Shown piece after piece: positions 22,562-33,790 of a stretch of DNA of 64,000 bases (position 1 is its first letter; every line of letters begins with the position of its first letter). The notes below the pieces were generated by a model that was not told the origin of the DNA, searched no databases, and saw only the letters and a program-made list of their open reading frames with translations. Made by a program: the position numbers and the translations under genes. The stretch is from Leptodactylus fallax (lineage: Eukaryota; Chordata; Amphibia; Anura; Leptodactylidae): assembly GCA_947044405.1 (NCBI GenBank), contig CAMRHE010000063.1, positions 4,514,501-4,578,500 on the forward strand, given 5' to 3'.

Positions 22562-22979
22562 AAATCTGGGAAAAGAATATACAAATACTGTATATCCTCC
22601 TTGGTGGAAATGGGGAACTTGCTCTAGCGCCACCTTTTGGAAGGTAGGTCCCTAGAGATCAATGCCCAATTGAAACCTAGTGGCATGATCTGGGATTAAA
22701 GCCAAAATAGATTATCTCCTCCTAAAGGAAGGAGACAGCTGTTTTGCTGAGTGAGAGGTCATTGACGTGGGTCAGAAGGGGTACTATATCGTCTTAGGGA
22801 GAATCCTTAGCAGGGCATGTACAATCTATAAGACCCTGCACATTGCAGGGTGACTTGGAAAAGCAATAATTTCCCTAAGGAGACATTGTACCTCTTCTGA
22901 CCCACACCGATGACGTCTCACCTAGCCAAACAGTACCCTGCTTCACACTGATGAGCGGCCCTTCCTTTTGGAGGAGACA

Positions 22980-22994
22980 TTCTAGCTTAGTTTT
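22980..22994. repeat. 15-bp target-site duplication, L1 3' side
   Basis: The word ttctagcttagtttt here is identical to 29231-29245. It brackets the L1 exactly: the minus-strand 3' end of the element is at 22995. Confidence 0.9.
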
Positions 22995-23215
22995 CATTTC
23001 AATCAGTTTTATTAAGATTTTTATAAGGTCATATTACAACATTCAAAAAGAGCATTATCGGATATTCTACTGAAGTAGCTATAAGTCAAAATAAACATAG
23101 AATAAACAGGGCACTAATATGCAAGAAGATATGTTAGTTATCTAAGAGTTGTTGGGTTGTTAGGATAGATTAAAGAGGTTTATACGGGTATAAACAATAA
23201 GAAGTGACAGTAATA

Positions 23216-26200
23216 TTAGTTATGATCTTCTGAGGGCGGCACAACCGGATTTACGGCCGATGCAGCTGGGTCTTTAATGTCCACGGAAGCCAGTTCTTTT
23301 GGAATTGGCTGTCCCCAAGGACGCCATGGGAAAGAACTCTGTATGGAATATCCCACCAGAGAAGAGATCCACCGGAAGACGTCTTGCCAATACGGCACCA
23401 CTTGGGGACATGTCCACAATAAGTGGAGTAGAGTTCCTTTCTCACTACATCCCCTCCAACAGGAGTTCGAAGTCTGCGGAAATATTCGGTGCAGTCGCTC
23501 TGGGGTATAGTACCAGTGGAGGAGAATTTTGACAGTGGTTTCATAGTGAGTTGTACACCGGAAGGGCTTTTTCGCGAAGGCCAGTGCTCTCTGCCATTGT
23601 ACGACCGAGAATTGTTGATGAAGTTGCGTTTCCCAGCTGAGTAACGGAGTAGATTTGACCAGACGGTCTTTAGAGCCTATAGTGTTGTAGATGGAGCTGA
23701 GGGTCTTGGTGGCTGGGTTGGGAATTTTGAGGAGGTCCAACAGAGATTTGTTATACAGAATTTGTTTGTTGTGGTTGGAGGTTAGGAAGTGCTTGATTCT
23801 CAGGTATGTAAAGAAGCAAGTGGAGGGTAGGGAAAAGGTGGATTGCAGAGACTGGAATGGGATCAACGATTCTTCACTCCACATCGGTGAGATAGAGGTG
23901 ATACCCGACGATTTCCAGATGGATAAATTGAGATCTAGAATTGCTAACTCCAAGAATTCAATCGGGGCCCTCTTAACGTTTAGTGACTGTTTCTTTCCTG
24001 TAGAGTGGTGGATATGTCACCAGCTGTCTATAAGGTGTTTTAGAATTGGAGATGTAAGTGAAGGTACCACCTCAGTCCAGAGGGAGTAGAGAAGCCAAGA
24101 TTGGAGGTTGTGTTGTGGAATCATATAAGACTCGATACGTAACCAGGATTTGTGAGCGTTGTTGTGCCACCAGTCCTTTAGAGTAGAAAGGTGTGAGGCC
24201 ATATAGTAATCATAGATGTTTGGTACTCCCAAACCTCCTACTCCCCGTTTCCTGTGCATAATAGAAGATGGGAGTCTTGGTTTCTTGGAATTCCAGATAA
24301 GCTTGTTGAGCATAGCGTTAGTTTTCTGGAGGAATATAAGAGGGGGAGCTACAGGAATAGTTCTGAATAGGTATAAGATTTTTGGAAGCAGCATCATTTG
24401 AAAGGCAGATATCCTGCCTAGCCATGACAGGGTATGTTTTGAGTAAGATTGGAACTCTCTCTCTAGATCTATCAGTCGATACATGTAATTGGCTTTGGCC
24501 ACTTGTGTAATAGAGGGAGTGATCTTTATTCCCAGGTAATCCAAGTCTGTCGACCTCCAATCATAAGGAAATTCCTCCTTAAGCCGTTCCAGAAGTGGCT
24601 TGGGGACTCCCAACGGGAGAATTTGCGTTTTAGACTCATTAATTTTATAAAAGGAGAGGGCTCCATATTCTTTGAGAATTCCGATAGCAGCTGACAGAGA
24701 GGATTCTGGGTGAGTCAGGGACAGTATTATATCATCCGCGTAAAGGGAGATGAGATGAATCCAAGATTTTCACTCCTTGAACTCTGTCGCTTTGGCTCAG
24801 GGTCTACGCCAATGGCTCAATGGTGAGTATAAAAATCAAGGGAGAAAGGGGGCATCCCTGTCTCGTTCCATTCCTTATAGTAAAGCTATCCGACAGTGTA
24901 CTGTTGGTAAACACTCTGGCCGATGGAGAGGAATACAGATTGGATATAGCAGTGAGGATAGGGCCAGAGAATCGCATTCTCTGCAGGACAGAAAAGCCGA
25001 AGGACCAGTTAATCCGATCAAACGCCTTCTCGGCATCCAAGGCTACCATCAGGGCTGGAATCCTCCTGCGTTCCAGCAGATCTATCAGATGGAGGACACG
25101 TCTGGTGTTATCTGGAGCCTGGCGGCCCTTGACGAAGCCCACTTGATCTGCACCAACTAAATCTGGGAGAATGGGAGCCAGCCGAGCTGCTAAGATCTTC
25201 GCATAGAGCTTGAGGTCCGAGTTTAGCAGCGAGATTGGCCTGAAATTCTGCGGTACATCAGCTGGTTTGCCTGGTTTAGGGAGGGTGATAATTAATGCCG
25301 CCAGGGATTCGCGTGGAAGCGGTACACCTGACATAGCGTGGTTGAAGAAGTTCATGAGATATGGGGCAAGTATTTGTTGAAAGTAAATTAGATACTCGTT
25401 AGAGAAACCATCTGGCCCTGGGGATTTGCTCTTAGGTAAGGACTGTATGGTTTTCAGAACTTCTGGGAGAGTAATAGGGGTGTTTAGGGCCGAGAGATGG
25501 TCATCTGTCAGGCCTGGTAATTTTAGGTTGCCCAAGAAGCCGGACACCAAAGTGGAATGATCTGGCGGGAGAGGAGTATGTTCTTGTAGATTATAAAGCT
25601 GTGCGTAGTAATCTTTAAAGGAATTGGCGATGTCTCTCGGGTCTGTTAATTGTACTTTGGTTATAGGATGCTTGATGTATGGGATCCTTGATTTAGCTGC
25701 TCTTGCTCGTAGTTGTCTAGCCAACAATCTTCCGGCTTTGTTGCTTTGGGAGTAAAATCGAGCTTTAGATTTTTTTCAGAGCTTTTTCGTAGTCTTGTAG
25801 CAGAAGCAAACGTAGATGTTGTCTAACCTGATTGAGTTGTTCCGAAGTAGTCGGATTAGGGTTACTTTTGTTTGCAGCTTCCACAGTACGAAGTGTAGAC
25901 ATTGCCTCCTTAATTGCTTTCTGACGTTCTTTTTTATTCCCATGCGCTATTTTTATAAGTATGCCACGGATGTACGCTTTATGAGCATTCCAGAGAGTAT
26001 AGGGGTCATCGGTAGAGGTGGAGTTTGTCTGGAAATAATCCTGGAGGTCTTTTTCTATTATCGGGCGATAATTAGGATGACTCATGAGGTAAGTGTTATT
26101 TCTCCAGAGTCTAGTAGAGGAAGGTGGTGTCTTTTCCTCTATAGTGAGAGTAATAGCTGCGTGGTCAGACCACGTGATTGATTCAATTGTAGATTTTATG

Positions 26201-26832
26201 GAACTCATCAGTGTCGGAAGGTCTACCAAGAACATGTCGATGCGGGAATAGGAGCCATGGACTGCTGAGAAATAGGTAAAGTCCCTTTCGCCCGCATGAT
26301 GCGCGCGCCATATATCATGTAGATTTTCATTATGCGGAAATTGATGCAGGCAGGAGGTGCTCCCCCTACTGGTGTTAGTCGAATCCAGAGAAGGATCCAT
26401 TATGTTGTTAAAGTCTCCACAAATTATTAATTCACCTTGTTGGATGTCTTGAATTTGTCGTTGGACTTTATGCAGAAATGCCAGGGTCTTTCGGTGCGGA
26501 GCGTATACATTGACTATTGTAAAGGAGGCATTGTTGAGGAGGCAAACAATGATGAGGAATCTGCCTCGGGGGTCTGCTCTTTGTGCTGTCAAAGAGAATG
26601 CCACGGAGTCTCTAAAGGCGACAAGGACTCCACGTTTTTTCGATCGGTGGTGTGCATGGCAGATTACAGGGAAGGAGGGATGTTTTAGCCTGAAGGCGTC
26701 CTTTTGTAGAAGGTGAGTTTCTTGCGCACAAAACACGTCCGCAGAAAGTGAGAGAGCCTCCTTCCAGATGTATGTACGCTTCTGTGGGCTATTGAGGCCT
26801 CGGACATTGAGAGAGGCCAATTTAAGCACCAT
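23216..26832 (-). pseudogene. L1 ORF2: endonuclease-reverse transcriptase, broken
   Basis: ORF2 normally nicks target DNA and reverse-transcribes the element RNA. The endonuclease frame (26832-25765, 355 codons) keeps Asn9 (LNVRGL), Glu38 (QETH), Tyr110 (VNVYAP), Asp140 and Asn142 (GDFNN), and Asp223-His224 (SDH). It shifts frame at a T run near 25771. The RT frame (25727-24804) has motif A ALDAEKAFDR and motif B NGTRQGCPLSPLIF, then an in-frame TAG at 24804-24806. After a second shift the catalytic YADD is encoded at 24742-24731. A stop at 24017-24019 precedes a last in-frame section (from 23953) with a C, C, H, C cluster around GTLLHLLWTCP. Total length is about 1,200 codons, normal for the family. 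With these lesions it cannot make full-length protein. Confidence 0.93.
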
Positions 26833-27059
26833 ATTGTCACTGTAAAGTGAGAACGTCCGGAGTGTGTTAGGTCCTCAGGAGAAGGGTAGGCAGTGTCGCA
26901 AGTGAGAAGATCAATAAACAAAATGAGTGAACAAACGGTTCAAAGACGAATACAGGTTGACTGTATGTTTGGGGGTATCTATTAGAGGCTTGCCGGTTAA
27001 GCCACTAGAGCAAAGGGAGGTTGTGCACCTAAGTATAGAGGTGTAGCCATCCTGGAAAA

Positions 27060-28307
27060 TCATTTCTGATTTGTAGGAGATCCTCGTCCTGCAGTTGAGG
27101 GATGGGAGGCACTTGCCGTATCTTGAGGAGATGATATTGGTATCCTCCAGGTCGATAGCAATGCTTTACCCTGATTCAGGTTGTGGATGGTGAAGGTGGT
27201 CCCTTCTTTCAGGATGATCAACTTCACAGGAAACCCCCATCTATATTGAATTTTATTTTTTCGGAGCGTTGTTGTGACCGGGAGCAATTCCCTGCGGAGG
27301 CGTAGGGTTGTAGCGGAGAGGTCTGTGTAGAGCTGTACATCTCTGAATTTGGGAGGCCAAGATTTCTGCTTGCGAGCTGCTTCTAATAATTTTTCTTTAA
27401 CATGAAAGAAGTGAAATCTAGCCAATACGTCTCTTGGGATCTCATCTCCTAGGTGTCTGGGGCGAGGAAGCCTATGCGCTCTGTCAATAATGATATCCGT
27501 GTTTGAGGAGTCGGGCAGTAAAAATTTGATATATTCCTGTAGGTATGGAAACAGATCAGCTGTTTGAACCTGTTCTGAAATGCCTCTGAATTTGATGTTG
27601 TTTCTACGGGAACGGTCTTCCATATCGGCCATCTTCGCCTTGAGGTTTTCAACATCGTCTTCAAGGTCATTGTGTACATCAATGATTTTGTTATGTGACG
27701 TAGCTAGGTCGCCCATCTTAGTCTCAATATGCGTTACTCGCTTATCCAGTGCACTGACCGAGGACCGGAGAGGCTGTAGCAGCTGTGTAAAGTCCGCTTG
27801 AAGGGAGCTGCGGAGGGCCAAGAGCATGTCTCTCAGCGTATGTTCAGAGGCGGGTCCGCTGGTGGTTGGGAAGCCGTCTAGGCCAATCGGTGGTACGGAT
27901 GTAGAGGCCTCAAAGGAAGGTTGGTCTTTGGAATAATCTAGGTCTCCAGAAAGTTCCATCCGAGGCTTTTGTTTAAGTGGGCTAGTATTCGGAGACAGTG
28001 GCTGTCGCAGAAGAGAGCTCCGCTCCTTGGTGGATTGAGCCGATGTAGAGTGGTTTTGCTGTGTTGCATATCGGATATCGTCAGGGGTGGGAGGTAGATG
28101 AAGATCCATCAGTTCTTCGGCGTGGTTAAAGTCTGCCCCCTCAATGATTGTCGCAGTAACTCCTGCAGCAGTCGTGGGCATTGAGGGTATAAGCTCTATT
28201 TGGTCAGTGGGTGGGAGGCCCGGTTCTCCGTCTATGCCACGGTCCCACTCAAAATAATTAGTCAGGTTATTGTCCGGTTTTTTGGCGGGTTTCCTACCCT
28301 TCACCAT
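27060..28307 (-). CDS. L1 ORF1 protein (RNA-binding chaperone), intact
   Basis: This is an uninterrupted 415-codon frame. In this family ORF1p binds the element RNA as a coiled-coil trimer in the cytoplasmic RNP. Residues 1-150 are variable and probably disordered. A heptad-patterned coiled coil runs from about 155 to 232. The RRM-like domain follows, with the hallmark DRSRRNNIKFRGI at 231-243 and IDRAHRLPRP near 274-283, then the C-terminal domain (about 300-385). The start is chosen because ATG at 28307 follows the long GC-rich leader and gives a typical length. Unlike the downstream ORF2 it has no stop or shift. Confidence 0.93.
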   Translation of the reverse strand: MVKGRKPAKKPDNNLTNYFEWDRGIDGEPGLPPTDQIELIPSMPTTAAGVTATIIEGADFNHAEELMDLHLPPTPDDIRYATQQNHSTSAQSTKERSSLLRQPLSPNTSPLKQKPRMELSGDLDYSKDQPSFEASTSVPPIGLDGFPTTSGPASEHTLRDMLLALRSSLQADFTQLLQPLRSSVSALDKRVTHIETKMGDLATSHNKIIDVHNDLEDDVENLKAKMADMEDRSRRNNIKFRGISEQVQTADLFPYLQEYIKFLLPDSSNTDIIIDRAHRLPRPRHLGDEIPRDVLARFHFFHVKEKLLEAARKQKSWPPKFRDVQLYTDLSATTLRLRRELLPVTTTLRKNKIQYRWGFPVKLIILKEGTTFTIHNLNQGKALLSTWRIPISSPQDTASASHPSTAGRGSPTNQK

Positions 28308-29230
28308 ATTGGCAGGTAATTATCTCCAATAAATTCAACGTTTAGAGGTATGATATACCAGAACAGGCTATTTGTCGCTAATGGTTGCTAGAAGGTGCAC
28401 TAAATCCCCAAAACTAGGTCGCCATCACCCAGAAGGTAGGAACCAGTGAGAATTCTGTGAGGAGGATGCGAGCTACGGCTCGGTGATATTGCAGCCAGAG
28501 ATTGAGGTATGGAAGCCAATTGATAATCACAGAGCTGGAGTGGCGGTGTAGGCCTGTAGAGGGCAAGGATCCTGCAGAGTAGGAGTGCCAGTGAGGGTCC
28601 GTTTAGGGCCTAGTTATGCCTAGATGGAAGGGAAGGCAGAGGACCAGGTCAGGGGTCTCCTTAATGCCTATGGAAGGCCTCAGCACTCCCCCTCCCCTTG
28701 CTGTCCGCAGTAGATCTCCTACCTGGGAGCCGAGTCACAGACCTGGGACAGGCGAAGTCGTCCAGGGATGTAGGCCGCCTCCGCTGAGTGTCTGGGTCTG
28801 ATGCTTCCTGCTTCAGGCCTCAGCGCGGTGTCCACCGCTCCAAGCGAGTCACCGCTCCGCGCGGCGGCCCGCACCACACGGAGGTATCGCCGCCACTGCC
28901 CTCCGATCCTGCAGAGAAGCAACGTCGGCAGCGGCAGAAGAAGCAGGGAAGAGCGCGGTGTCCGGGCCGGCCGGTATGTCAGTCGAGGTGTGGAGCAGAT
29001 GCCAAGTCAGGAGCCCGGCGGTAAGGTAGGCCTCAAGTCCCCGTGCTACTTTCTCCCCGTGAAGGTGTCCTCCAAACTGCCACCGGAGTGTACCCCAAGG
29101 TGTAGGGGAAAGCCCGGAAGCAGGGGCCCGATATTGATGCTAGGATGCTGGTACAATCCTTTGGATTACGGAGATGCTGGCAGGAGCTCACAGAAATGCG
29201 GCCATTAACGTCGCCGGCTAGCCATGCCCC
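28308..29230 (-). promoter_or_regulatory. L1 5' UTR / internal promoter region
   Basis: This 923-bp leader is far richer in CpG than its surroundings (for example cgctccgcgcggcggcccgc near 28852). Such leaders carry the internal promoter of L1 elements. An ATGGCCGC word on the minus strand (29205-29198), about 25 bases from the 5' end, resembles the YY1 site that sits near the start of mammalian L1 leaders. That comparison is inference. The plus-strand frame at 28801-29208 reflects GC-rich composition and is not a gene. Confidence 0.75.
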
Positions 29231-29245
29231 TTCTAGCTTAGTTTT
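29231..29245. repeat. 15-bp target-site duplication, L1 5' side
   Basis: The word ttctagcttagtttt is identical to 22980-22994. The L1 5' end lies immediately to its left at 29230. Confidence 0.9.
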
Positions 29246-29370
29246 AATCCCAGATCATACCACTAGGTTTCAGGAAAACCAGACATTAATCTATAGGGAG
29301 CAACCAAAAGGTGGTGCTAGAGAAAATTCCCCTTTTTCCACCAAGGAGAATTTATTTGCATATTATTTTC

Positions 29371-29480
29371 CCAGAATCCTTAGCAGGGCATGTACAGTCT
29401 ATAAGACCCTACAGACTGCAAGGTGGCCTGAAAAGGTAATAGTCTCCTTAAGGAAACACAGCACCCCTTCTGGCCTACTA
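29371..29480. repeat. Extra direct copy of the MITE inner module
   Basis: The words gaatccttagcagggcatgt, ctataagaccct and ctccttaaggaaaca parallel 22800-22900 in the same orientation. They directly follow the right arm of the palindromic MITE, so the host element was a compound or partly duplicated one before the L1 arrived. Confidence 0.65.
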
Positions 29481-29671
29481 ATACAAAATCTGTAACAGGC
29501 CCCCCAGCTACTACATGCTCTTTATACTGGTTGCTTCTTTAGCGATAGGACCTTTAGGTCAACATAGCCAGGGAGTGACTGCTACATGTCAAAATAAAAG
29601 CCAGCAGAGTGGAGGCCACAGGATGAAATCCAGGGTTATTATCCAACTTTTATCAAGTATCATGGTCAAGC

Positions 29672-30035
29672 TTAAAGAGGTTTTCTGGGACCATAATATT
29701 GATGACCTGTCCTAGACCAATGGGGGTCTGACATTTAGGACCCCCACAGATCAGCTGTTTGAAGTGGCATTGGGGTTCTGCCAAGAACCATCACAGCCAT
29801 GTGATATAACATTCATTGGTCAGATGGTCTGTTTGTAGCTCAGTCCCATTCAAATGAATAGGGGTTCAGTTGCAATACCAAGCACATCTACTATGTAATG
29901 TATGGCGCTGTGTTTGGTAAGCAGTGATGATGCCGAATGGTGGATTTAGCAGGTGTCAGACCCCGACTTAGCTAATATGAATGACCAATACTAAGGACAG
30001 GTCATCAATATCTTAGTCCCGGAAAACCCAATTAA
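29672..30035. mobile_element. MITE with TTAA ends (ttaaagaggttttctggga type)
   Basis: TTAA at 29672 starts an arm with gaggttttctgggaccataa and ttgatgacctgtcct. The right arm reads aggacaggtcatcaata, then cccggaaaaccc, and TTAA ends at 30035. The inside includes cccattcaaatgaatagggg. It is non-coding and belongs to a frequent amphibian MITE group that also includes 13444-13755. Confidence 0.8.
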
Positions 30036-30975
30036 TGTTACTTGGACTTCTGCTATAGAAGTTTTAGATTTTTATTTGGCACTTGTACTATAAGATAGTG
30101 AAACACAACCTAATAATAGCAGAATAAACCTCGGCAAAACTCTCTACAGACGCCTCTTGCAGCCATATTGATCGTAGCCATTGACATGAAAATTGCTACA
30201 AAATATGGTAACCCTTTGATTTCTTTTTTTCTAGCAGCACTAAGGACAACGAGTGGCATCCTACTTAGTTCATGTATTGATTGTAATTCCTTGTAATTAG
30301 TCTGACTTAAGGAAGTGCCAAAGTTGTACACAGTAATATCCACAGAACAACCATTAAGGTAATGAAATCGGAAGGAACTCAATGCCTGACTCTCTTCTGT
30401 CTCACTAAACTGCACTGCTTCTTACCACTATCCTCCCAGCTACATGTCATACCATTTGGCTAGTTACTCCCATAAGTCAGTAGTAGGACAAAGGCATATG
30501 CACGATAGAAGAGCTGATGAGGGGCCCCATGGAAAGAGGAGGCCCAGTTCAGGTAGATCTTGTAGTGTGATGGACTGGGGCACCACCACTTGTACCCCAA
30601 GATCTGAAGACTAAGTAAGCCTCTTCATTGCTTATCCACACCAACCTACCCAAGGACAGGGCAGCTGGGTCCCCATTACTTTTGTGTTTGTAAAGACACA
30701 GGTAGCGTAGGTATGACTACAAGAAGTCAAGCCGTAGTGCATGTATTTTCTAGCGCAGATGACGTGAAAAAGACACTCCCACAGTAAACTATTGGGTTCC
30801 ACCCGTTTGGTTAAAATCATCACCCCGCCTTTCTTCCCGAAGGTTCTAGACCAAAGAAGGTGCAATGACTCGGCAGCAAATACAATTAAAGTGGTAATAG
30901 TGCAAGAAGTCATCATTATATAAACAATACTAAACAGCATATTCACGTCATAGTGCAAAATAAGACACACAAAAA

Positions 30976-31023
<48 letters not shown>

Positions 31024-32289
31024 TATACAGGCCAATCTTGGGTAAATACCTAGAAAAATTGCCTACCTTAGGCCATTTTGTGGAAGTGCGTGGAACTAGG
31101 TGCTGAACAGTTAACAAACAATTGGAACAAATTCTTGAATCAAGTATGGTGGTGTCAAGGTGCATCTGAAAGGGACCCATTTTTATCTTTGCTTTGGCGT
31201 CCTTTATTGTCTATGAAAAACACTGTATATGGATGCAAGAAGTGGTGAAATCTACCACCTAAGCTACTACTGGATGCAAGTTCAAGACTTTGGTTAATCT
31301 CAGATACCAACCCTTTCCTAAAGTCACTTAGTCTGTCAGGTCCAAAATGCCTCCCAAACCATAATCAGTGGTGACTCCCGGGATGCCTGATGTCAGAGAA
31401 GACACCAGAAGAAGCCACAAGATCCCATGCGTAAAGACCGGATGCTGGGAAAGAAGGCCAGAAGCCCAGTGTATAACAATGGTTCGTGGGTGACGAACCA
31501 CAAAAATAAGTAACAAACCTAGTCTTAGTCTTAATGCCTGAAGTCCCTCTTCAGAAGATACTAATAAGGTGAATGGTGGTTGGGACCAACGTTATAGTTT
31601 TGCACTGGAGGCCGTGAAATTCAGGCTAAGCCACTGAAGACACCTTACGCGACTCTCTTGGGATAACCCCCCTCTAATGTCCTTTGGGAGCACCTCCACT
31701 AGGCTGCTTTTTGGAATAGAAATCTTCAGAGTCGTCTTTCCGTGGCTCTCCAGTTAAAAACTAGTTTCACAACCAGAACAATCAAAAAACAAGACAAAAA
31801 ACAAACCTGTCTGGACCCATATCTGATGTATGGAGGGGCACATCCATTGACTAGGCATTCCACTTTATAGAGCATGAAGAATATATATATATCTATGTGT
31901 CAAATACTGCTCTGTCAAATCCTCTTGCTCATTGCTTAGATTTCTTTCACATTAAAAAATACATCAGAGAAATTTACTATGAATCTATATTCCTAATAAT
32001 TCACCTGTCACAAATATCTCTGCTACTACGCTCCGTCTTGCTTCTGCCTGCAGTTATATTAAAGAAGATCCATCCTCGCCATATTCCCAATTTCAGGATT
32101 ATATAAATTGAAATCTTTGCAGAACATTCAACTTGTTCCTAAATTAGAAACTTCAAGTTTCAATTCAGTCTTATCAGAATATCCTTCTAAGCTTTTAAAA
32201 ACTTGGGTTAAGCATAAGACATCTTTCTCAAACATTGCAGGTATGCTAGACATCGGAGGTTAGGGAGACCTCTTTTTTTCTGGTTTTCT
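30036..32289. other. Unannotated stretch with a (TA)n microsatellite
   Basis: No gene is supported. A (TA)n microsatellite of about 40 bp lies at 30980-31019. The 182-codon minus frame at 30632-31180 crosses it, giving an Ile-Tyr run, and has no domain. The 101-codon frame at 30110-30415 is also unsupported. I recognise no repeat boundaries in the rest. Confidence 0.4.
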
Positions 32290-32575
32290 TAAAGGGAGTC
32301 TATCAGATACTATATGGCTACTGAGCTTTTAACAGAAATGTGTAGGCGACTTAAAGTGTACCTCTAGTTATAAACAACTTTTCATAAATTAATAGTACAT
32401 GTTAATATATGAAACTTTATAATATATCTTATTAAAGAAATAGGTTTTCTTCTCCACTTTTCAGGCAGTTACTTTCTCCATATTAGTCTATGAAGAAAGG
32501 AGTGGATGGAAAAGACACTCAAATAAATGCTGCCGCCACACTCTGCTATTCCTTGCTTTTTATGACTGCTTGGTT
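32290..32575. mobile_element. MITE-like pieces (two adjacent left ends)
   Basis: The word ttaaagggagtctatcagat near 32290 matches the start style of the element at 8368. At about 32351 a second start (ttaaagtgtacctctagtta, then taaacaactttt) follows. Neither has a clear inverted right end, so both are probably truncated or degenerate. Confidence 0.45.
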
Positions 32576-32955
32576 GTAGATAAGAGGCTACCAGTGCACA
32601 GATGAGGCAAGAAATCAGTTAACCAGCTGGCAGGAGAACCCTACTCCACCCCTCCTTTCTCCATAGAGTTCTATGTGTGTGTCAGGTTTCATAACAGACC
32701 TGAACACCGCAGTGTTAGATGGTGCCGTCAGTAGCCACTGGTATGTAAGTGGTTACAAACATGGAAGGGGCTCCTTCAATCACCCCATTGCAACCCCCAT
32801 CCATGAATTGACCGGGCTGTAATGGAAGCCAAGAACATTGACATTTTTGGCATTTTTCCTTATGGGGTAAGGAAGGTCTCATACAATTAGTAATGGTAGG
32901 GGTCAGATCCATTTCAAAAGAACAGTCAGCCAATAAGCTACTATAGGATTGTAAC
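32576..32955. other. Unannotated stretch
   Basis: No gene is supported. The 104-codon minus frame at 32715-33029 has no recognised domain. Confidence 0.35.
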
Positions 32956-32959
32956 TTGA

Positions 32960-33140
32960 GGGGGAACAGAGAGTGTGGTTGCCTCCGGGCCCAGGAGCCT
33001 ATGGGGGTCCATAAGGTTCCTCTTCCCAATATGAGATGAGTACTATAAACAATACATTATAGCTGGCGGGGGGGGGGGGGGCTGGTATAGATTTTGCATT
33101 GGGGCCCAGGAGTTTCATGTTAAGCCTCTGATCCTGACTA
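32960..33140. mobile_element. Dispersed element containing gggcccaggagcctatggg
   Basis: The succession ggcccaggagcc, a stretch with cataaggttcctcttccc and ctataaacaatacattatag, a run of about 14 G near 33067, then ggggcccaggagtttcatgt and taagcctctga parallels 63225-63345 and in part 42853-42958. The outer words (aggggc and gcctct) are weakly inverted, suggesting an old non-autonomous DNA element. Confidence 0.55.
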
Positions 33141-33634
33141 TGTCTGATTATTGGGCACACACAATGTGGCCCCCTCCATTGGCAGAAGAAAGTAGGCCAT
33201 GTATGGTCAGCATTGCTTCAGTACCAATGCAGGTGCCAGTTCTAAAACATATATAAGCTATTGCAAGTTCTCATTCTTTAATGCTCACACTGGCTGGAAC
33301 ATTTATGTTACTTCTGAGAAAATCCATATTTGCTTTATTTCTTGTATCTTTGGTTACATTGCTTGATTGATTTTTATCATCCTCCATAAGAAAGTCGTAT
33401 GTAACCCAATCCTATCATAAAGCATGAAATGGCACCCTGGGCAGGAAGGATTTGCGCCCCTAAATGGCCATAAAAGCTGCTTAATTCCAATATTCACATA
33501 CAAGTACAGTCTTGTATCAGATTCTAAAAGAATTTAGCTTCATATTAGAATTTAGCTTGTTATGAAGTTCCTCTTATCTGGGTTGGTGCAGCCAAAGACC
33601 ATTTTAAGGTATGTGCTAATAGGCATTATTAAAG
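33141..33634. other. Unannotated stretch
   Basis: No gene or repeat is recognised. Confidence 0.35.
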
Positions 33635-33790
33635 GAATTATATGATTAGACAAAACAGCGCCACACTTGTCCACAGGTTGTGTATGGTATTGCACTTTAA
33701 TTCATTTCGCTTCATTAGAGATATACTGAAATACCAGAAAGAACCCATGAACAGGAGAGACATCTGTACTGCGAGAAAGCAGCCGTATTT
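33635..33790. mobile_element. MITE-like repeat (acagcgccacacttgtccac type)
   Basis: The words aacagcgccacacttgtcca and ggttgtgtatggtattgcac match the element at 20270-20485. The right half is degraded. Confidence 0.5.

Larger units (their letters stand above)
22995..29230 (-). mobile_element. Full-length L1-clade non-LTR retrotransposon
   Basis: The 6,236-bp minus-strand element carries, in order, a 5' UTR (29230-28308), ORF1 (28307-27060), a 227-bp spacer, ORF2 (26832-23216, broken) and a short 3' UTR with an AATAAAA signal at 23013-23007. A perfect 15-bp duplication on each side and an intact 5' UTR show a complete target-primed insertion. A coiled coil plus RRM-type ORF1 places it in the L1 clade and not the Tx1 clade, whose ORF1 usually has zinc knuckles. 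No long poly-A tail remains. The few lesions suggest a relatively recent insertion. Confidence 0.93.
22562..29380. mobile_element. Palindromic MITE split by the L1 insertion
   Basis: The left part (22562-22994) and right part (29231 to about 29380) form one foldback once the L1 is ignored. Left-hand words tcctccttggtgg, tctagcgccaccttttgg and cctagtggcatgatctggga reappear reversed on the right as aaaaggtggtgctaga, cccagatcataccactagg and ccaccaaggaga. The left part has its own inner palindrome (gacgtgggtcagaaggggta against tacctcttctgacccac) around a central cctgcacattgcaggg near 22841. About 0.55 kb remains without the L1. Confidence 0.75.

Noticed and set aside
28801..29208. 135-codon plus-strand frame in GC-rich DNA, possible host exon
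   Set aside because: It lies antisense within the L1 5' UTR; GC-rich composition alone keeps it open.
30632..31180. 182-codon minus-strand frame
   Set aside because: It crosses a (TA)n microsatellite (Ile-Tyr run) and shows no recognisable motif on either side.
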